A DNA stretch of 10,254 nt, taken from JANNVZ01 sp046155615. Its GTDB lineage: Bacteria; Bacteroidota; Bacteroidia; Flavobacteriales_D; Sanyastnellaceae. Below, piece by piece: positions 6,106 through 10,254 of this stretch. Made by a program: the position numbers and the translations under genes. The stretch covers positions 1 to 10,254 of the forward strand of contig JBJXFP010000012.1 in assembly GCA_046155615.1 (NCBI GenBank), given 5' to 3'. The notes under the pieces are model-generated. The model did no database searches. It saw only the letters and a program-made list of their open reading frames with translations, and was not told the DNA's origin. Within the stretch, counting starts at the first letter, position 1; each line of letters opens with the position of its first letter.

Positions 6106-8046
6106 ATGAAACAACAAGGACAAACAAGAGCGGTGGTGCGCGATATCTGGCCCACTATAGAGAATGGACGCTATGCTATAAAGCGCGTGGTAGGCGAGCA
6201 GGTTTCCGTCTGGTTCGATGTCCTTGCTGATGGGCATGACGTGGTCCGCGGTGGCCTGCGTTACAAGCATGAAACAGAAAAGAAGTGGACCATCGTAAAT
6301 GCTGACAGCATTGGCAGCGACCGCTGGCGGGCCTTTTTCACGGTAGAAAAGCAGGGCACTTATATATATGAAGCACTTGGTTGGGTGGACTATGCACTGA
6401 CCTGGCAGCACGGCATCACCAAAAAAAAAGACGCGGGTCTCAGTGTGAAAGTGGAATTGATGGAAGGCTTGCCGTTTCTGAAATCATTGCCAAAACAAAT
6501 CACCAAGGACGAAAAGAAATTCATCAGCGATTGCACCAAAGCATTTGATGATGACAAGAAATACGATGAGGCATTGATGCTGGCAAAAAGCGAAAAACTG
6601 CTTCAAATTTTTCTCACGTATCCAAATATGCCTTTTCTCGCCACAAGCGAAGTACCGCTGCGTGTTTATGTGGATAGAGAGAAAGCAGCATTCAGTACAT
6701 GGTACGAATTTTTTCCGCGCAGCGCATCAAGCGCTGCAAACAAACACGGCACGCTGCAAGACTGCATCAAGCTATTGCCGCGTGTTGCTGAGTTGGGTTT
6801 TGACACTCTCTACTTCCCGCCCATTCATCCGATTGGTGAAATAAACCGCAAGGGAAAAAACAATGCGACCAATGCAAGCGCGGGCGATGTGGGTTCGTGT
6901 TGGGGTATTGGCAGCAAGCATGGTGGCCACACGGCTATTCATCCTGAGTTGGGCAGTTTGAATGATTTCAAACAGTTGGTACAAACGGCCAACGAATTGG
7001 GAATAGAAATAGCGATGGACTACGCATTGCAGTTTGCACCCGATCATCCCTGGGTGAACGCACATCCTCAGTGGCTGAAGCAGCGCCCAGATGGAAGTAT
7101 TCAATACGCAGAAAATCCACCGAAAAAATACCAGGACATCTATCCTGTTTATTTCGAAACCGCTGACTGGAAGAACTTGTGGAATGCATTGTTGGATGTT
7201 GTGATCTATTGGGTGGAACAAGGCATCCGTGTATTCCGCGTGGACAATCCACACACAAAACCCATCTTGTTTTGGGAGTGGCTGATATCAGAAGTGAAAA
7301 AGAAAAATGCAGATGTCCTATTCCTCGCTGAAGCATTTACCACTCCCAAGGTGATGCAAGAGTTGGGCAAGGTGGGCTTCACACAATCATACTCTTACTA
7401 TACATGGCGCAGCACCAAACATGAGTTGGTGGAGTACATGAATGAACTCACACAAGGGGCAATGAGCGAAACATTCCGTCCGAACTTCTGGCCCAATACT
7501 CCTGACATTCTTCCCTGGAGTTTGCAGAATGCGAATGAGCATACTTACCTCACGCGTTATTTCCTGGCAGCAACACTCAGCAGCAACGTTGGAGTGTATG
7601 GGCCTGTTTATGAATTTATGGAACACCGTGCCATGCCCGGTAAAGAAGAATATCACGATAGCGAGAAATACGAAGTGCGCCTGTGGGACTGGAAAAAGAA
7701 AACGCGCATCACGGAATTGTATGCGGCTGTCAACAAAGCACGAAAAGAAATACCGGCATTGCAACGCACTAACAACATTCGCTTTTGTCACATCGAAAAT
7801 GATCAGATGATTGCGTATGTGAAGCAAGATGGAAAAGGAAGTCGCGTGTTGTGTATTTGTTCGTTAGACAGTAATCACACACAAAGTGGATTGCTCCAGT
7901 TGTCACCTCAGATGCTTGGCTTGCCGACAGGCAGTCCCATTAAATTGAGTGATATGCTTGCCAGCAATGAATTCAATTGGCAGGGCGATACACACTTCGT
8001 TCAACTGACGCCACAACAGCCCTATCATCTTTTTGTGGTGGAGTAA
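6106..8046 (+). CDS. glgE: Alpha-1,4-glucan:maltose-1-phosphate maltosyltransferase (GlgE)
   Basis: GlgE (GH13 family, subfamily 3) transfers maltosyl units from alpha-maltose 1-phosphate to the non-reducing end of alpha-1,4-glucan, releasing phosphate. The 646-residue length is normal. The ATG at 6106 gives the family-type N-terminus (VVRDIWPTIENGRYAIKRVVGE). Residues 1 to about 190 form the N-terminal GlgE domain (DUF3416). The catalytic barrel follows: STWYEFFPRS, LYFPPIHPIGEINRKGKNN, GGHTAIHPELGS, the nucleophile Asp380 in FRVDNPHTKP, the acid/base Glu409 in FLAEAFT, and the third carboxylate Asp467 in NTPDILPW. The spacings of 29 and 58 residues agree with those known for Streptomyces GlgE (D394, E423, D480). 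The stretch VGFTQSYSYYTWR is typical of GlgE rather than ordinary amylases. A beta-sheet C-terminal domain ends in YHLFVVE. An A9 run at 6421-6429 encodes Lys106-108. It is the first gene of the cluster with maltokinase and glgB. Confidence 0.96.
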   Translation: MKQQGQTRAVVRDIWPTIENGRYAIKRVVGEQVSVWFDVLADGHDVVRGGLRYKHETEKKWTIVNADSIGSDRWRAFFTVEKQGTYIYEALGWVDYALTWQHGITKKKDAGLSVKVELMEGLPFLKSLPKQITKDEKKFISDCTKAFDDDKKYDEALMLAKSEKLLQIFLTYPNMPFLATSEVPLRVYVDREKAAFSTWYEFFPRSASSAANKHGTLQDCIKLLPRVAELGFDTLYFPPIHPIGEINRKGKNNATNASAGDVGSCWGIGSKHGGHTAIHPELGSLNDFKQLVQTANELGIEIAMDYALQFAPDHPWVNAHPQWLKQRPDGSIQYAENPPKKYQDIYPVYFETADWKNLWNALLDVVIYWVEQGIRVFRVDNPHTKPILFWEWLISEVKKKNADVLFLAEAFTTPKVMQELGKVGFTQSYSYYTWRSTKHELVEYMNELTQGAMSETFRPNFWPNTPDILPWSLQNANEHTYLTRYFLAATLSSNVGVYGPVYEFMEHRAMPGKEEYHDSEKYEVRLWDWKKKTRITELYAAVNKARKEIPALQRTNNIRFCHIENDQMIAYVKQDGKGSRVLCICSLDSNHTQSGLLQLSPQMLGLPTGSPIKLSDMLASNEFNWQGDTHFVQLTPQQPYHLFVVE

Positions 8047-8066
8047 CCTATTCTTCTTCAATCAAC

Positions 8067-9656
8067 ATGAATTGGAAATCACTCAAGAAAACCGATGCCA
8101 CCATTAACCAATGGATGAGTGGCTCCATTCGCAACTATGTGAAGCAATGCCGCTGGTATGGAGGCAAAGCCAGTCGCGACAAACAGTTTCTTGCAGACCA
8201 CTTGTTGCCTGTGGACTATGCAGGTGTCCGTTATTATTTGATGTTGATAGAAGTGATGTACGAAGAAGGATTTGTACAGAATTACTTATTACCGCTTGCC
8301 ATTGTTGCAAAGACGGAAGTGGAAACTGAAAAGGCGATTATCACGACCATCGCCAAATCAAAAGATGTTTTGGTGGACGCAACATTTGTTGCTCATTTCC
8401 GCGAAGCCATTTTTGATTACATGCGCAAAGGCAAGTTGCTGGATGTGCATTCGGGCTATCTGCAATTTGACAAGGGCCGCGCATTTCAGAAGAGTGATGA
8501 AGCCATTATCTCTAAACTGCTGAATGCAGAGCAGAGCAACACCACCATCGTTTACAACAACAAATACTTCTGCAAATTCTACCGAAGGCTATTCCGCGAT
8601 CCCAATCCGGATATAGAAATGATTCAGCACCTTAGCGAGAAGTATGACTTCGCACATGTGCCGGCATTTGCAAGTTGCATCACATGGAAACGCAAAGGCA
8701 TTTATGACGTGAGCATAGCCATGATGCAAAGCAAAGTGGACAATGAAGGCGATGCATGGACATGGACTAATGCACAACTCAGCAAAGCATTTGATGGTAT
8801 TCTTCAGAGTAAAACGAAGAAAGAAAACATTCCTGCACTCAAGCTTTTCAAAACAAGAAGCTATGAAGGCACACCTGCTGATGTGAAAAAAATCATTGGC
8901 AATGATTTGTTGCACGGCATAAAAATGATTGCCACCCGCACTGCCGAAATGCATATTCTGCTGGCGCATGAACCATACAATCGTCTGTTCACGCGCAGCT
9001 CTTACAATGGTGACTACAGTGTATGGCTGAAGAACAGAATCAGTTATCAGTTTGAAGCGCGTTATGCATTGCTTGACAAAAGCATGAGCAAACTGAAAGG
9101 TCTGTCCAAAGACTATGCGCAATTTTTTTACGAGAACAAAACAGAAATCAAAAACAGGATTTATTCATTCGATGAGCATGACCTTACGGGGCAGCGCATT
9201 CGTATTCATGGGGACTACCATCTTGGTCAATTGCTTGTTACAAAAGGTGACTTCGTCATTCTCGATTTTGAGGGCGAACCCGAAAGCACCATACATGATC
9301 GCAAAGTGAAACAGAGTCCGCTGAAAGATGTGAGCAGCATGTTTCGCTCCTTTCATTATGCCATCTACGCTACCATTTTTAATAGCAAAAAAATCAGCGT
9401 GAAGCAGCAACCTGAAATGTTCGAAATAGGTGAGCGCATCTATTCATGGATGGTGGCCATTTTCCTGAATCACTACTTGAAGAAGGCGTTTGACAGCACA
9501 CTCAACATCGGATATGAAAATGAAATAGAGTATTTGCTCAAATATCATTTGCTTGAAAAAGCCATCTACGAACTCGGTTACGAGTTGAATGCAAGGCCGC
9601 ACTGGGCCATCATTCCATTGCGTGGCATGTACACCATCTTACAATCAAAGAAATAA
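8067..9656 (+). CDS. mak: Maltokinase, stand-alone (maltose 1-phosphate forming; Mak/Pep2 type)
   Basis: Maltokinase phosphorylates maltose with ATP to alpha-maltose 1-phosphate, the donor used by GlgE next door. The ATG at 8067, 20 bases after the glgE stop, gives 529 residues. The frame is open back to 7977, inside glgE, but those 30 residues are out-of-frame glgE sequence and not a credible N-terminus. The N-terminal cap shows QCRWYGGKA (family form: QRWFxGK) and LIEVMYEEG. The kinase-like C-lobe carries IHGDYHLGQLL with catalytic Asp383 and metal-ligand candidate Gln388, then DFEGEPE (400-406) with the metal-binding Asp400, followed by SPLKDVSSMFRSFHYA. The end, YELGYELNARPHWAIIPLRG, is the usual maltokinase C-terminus. 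It is longer than mycobacterial Mak (about 455 residues) and, unlike many bacterial versions, is not fused to TreS. Its stop shares a base with the glgB start (TAATG). Confidence 0.92.
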   Translation: MNWKSLKKTDATINQWMSGSIRNYVKQCRWYGGKASRDKQFLADHLLPVDYAGVRYYLMLIEVMYEEGFVQNYLLPLAIVAKTEVETEKAIITTIAKSKDVLVDATFVAHFREAIFDYMRKGKLLDVHSGYLQFDKGRAFQKSDEAIISKLLNAEQSNTTIVYNNKYFCKFYRRLFRDPNPDIEMIQHLSEKYDFAHVPAFASCITWKRKGIYDVSIAMMQSKVDNEGDAWTWTNAQLSKAFDGILQSKTKKENIPALKLFKTRSYEGTPADVKKIIGNDLLHGIKMIATRTAEMHILLAHEPYNRLFTRSSYNGDYSVWLKNRISYQFEARYALLDKSMSKLKGLSKDYAQFFYENKTEIKNRIYSFDEHDLTGQRIRIHGDYHLGQLLVTKGDFVILDFEGEPESTIHDRKVKQSPLKDVSSMFRSFHYAIYATIFNSKKISVKQQPEMFEIGERIYSWMVAIFLNHYLKKAFDSTLNIGYENEIEYLLKYHLLEKAIYELGYELNARPHWAIIPLRGMYTILQSKK

Positions 9657-10254
9657 TGCGAAGCAAACCTTACCAGCTGCTCACGGATTTTGACATCAGT
9701 CTTTTCTGCAGTGGAAAACATTTTCGCTTGTATGAAAAGATGGGAGCACACCTGGTGAAGCATGAAGGAGAAGACGGAACTGCATTTGCTGTCTTCGCAC
9801 CTGCAGCAGCCAAAGTGGAGGTCATTGGTGATTTCAACTTTTGGAATGGAGGAGAGCATCCACTTTATGTTCGTTGGGACGGCAGTGGCGTTTGGGAAGG
9901 ATTTCTGCCCGATGCAAAACAAGGCATGCGCTATAAATACCGCATACATGGCAACGATGGAAAAGTGTATGAAAAGGGGGATCCTTATGCGCGAAGATGG
10001 GAAACACCTCCAAACACCGCCACTATCATTTGGAAAGATGACTACAAATGGACGGATGATGATTGGATGAAAAAGCGCGGTGCGCTGCAAACACATCATT
10101 CTCCTCTGACAGTTTACGAGGTTCATGCCGGTTCATGGCGCTTCAATGAAACGACCGGAAAACCGCTGAACTGGCTCCAACTCAAGGAACAATTGCCAAA
10201 GTATGTAAAAGAAATGGGCTTCACACATGTGGAGTTCATGCCTGTGATGGAGTA
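9656..10254 (+). CDS. glgB: 1,4-alpha-glucan branching enzyme (GlgB), N-terminal part, cut by right edge
   Basis: GlgB cuts alpha-1,4-glucan chains and re-attaches the pieces as alpha-1,6 branches. The first 199 codons are present, with no stop before the window ends, which is roughly a third of a typical 630-730 residue enzyme. The ATG at 9656 overlaps the maltokinase stop by one base, a layout typical of translational coupling. The peptide opens MRSKPYQLLTDFDISLFCSG with HFRLYEKMGAH, a common GlgB start. A CBM48 domain covers about residues 35-125 (FAVFAPAAAKVEVIGDFNFWNG, KYRIHGNDGK, DPYARRWETPP). The GH13 catalytic domain begins at YEVHAGSW (154-161) and reaches the first strand motif HVEFMPVMEY at the edge. 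The catalytic Asp and Glu lie beyond the window. In this cluster it would branch the linear product of GlgE. A role with a GlgA-made glucan elsewhere in the genome is also possible. Confidence 0.95.
   Translation, partial: MRSKPYQLLTDFDISLFCSGKHFRLYEKMGAHLVKHEGEDGTAFAVFAPAAAKVEVIGDFNFWNGGEHPLYVRWDGSGVWEGFLPDAKQGMRYKYRIHGNDGKVYEKGDPYARRWETPPNTATIIWKDDYKWTDDDWMKKRGALQTHHSPLTVYEVHAGSWRFNETTGKPLNWLQLKEQLPKYVKEMGFTHVEFMPVME

Noticed and set aside
6772..7827. Long minus-strand open frames (up to 160 codons) opposite glgE
   Set aside because: glgE is complete with all catalytic motifs. The antisense frames follow from its codon use and show no recognisable domain.
8589..9122. 177-codon minus-strand frame opposite the maltokinase gene
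   Set aside because: It is antisense to a gene with clear family motifs, and its sequence rich in Cys, His and Phe has no domain likeness.
9578..10126. 182-codon minus-strand frame opposite the maltokinase end and glgB
   Set aside because: The plus strand encodes a continuous GlgB N-terminus with CBM48 and YEVHAGSW, which explains this stretch fully.
1..10254. CRISPR arrays, tRNA or rRNA genes, insertion sequences, phage or defence genes
   Set aside because: No regularly spaced repeats, tRNA-like cloverleaf, transposase frame or terminal inverted repeats were seen. Nearly all of the window is filled by housekeeping and glucan-synthesis genes.

Overview
The window looks like chromosomal DNA from a member of the Bacteroidota, probably a Chitinophagales or Sphingobacteriales type organism. 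This is inferred from the style of the Mfd, PabB and branching-enzyme proteins, the moderate-to-low GC content, the near absence of Shine-Dalgarno sequences, and a Sec-signalled protein with the look of an envelope beta-protein. No database search was possible.

Layout. The left half reads leftward (minus strand). It holds mfd (transcription-repair coupling factor), then an unrecognised secreted protein, then the first 24 codons of a yicC-type gene that runs off the left edge. A 165-base divergent gap follows, holding a terminator-like hairpin and a 20-codon orphan reading frame on the minus strand. The right half reads rightward: pabB (aminodeoxychorismate synthase component I, folate pathway), a 98-base gap, then a tight cluster of glgE, a stand-alone maltokinase gene and glgB. 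The last gene is cut by the right edge.

How the genes work together. The right-hand cluster encodes three consecutive steps of the GlgE route to alpha-glucan. Maltokinase makes maltose 1-phosphate from maltose and ATP. GlgE transfers the maltosyl unit onto a linear alpha-1,4-glucan. GlgB adds alpha-1,6 branches. Trehalose synthase (TreS), the usual maltose source, is not in the window and may lie beyond the right edge. Spacing of 20 bp (glgE to maltokinase gene) and a 1-base TAATG overlap (maltokinase gene to glgB) argue for one transcript and coupled translation.

No wholly new system was found. The most unusual signal is a 7-base-periodic repeat tract lying in frame inside mfd, where it appears to add about 23 residues to the N-terminal module. 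Next are the hairpin and orphan frame between mfd and pabB, and the unrecognised secreted protein between mfd and yicC.
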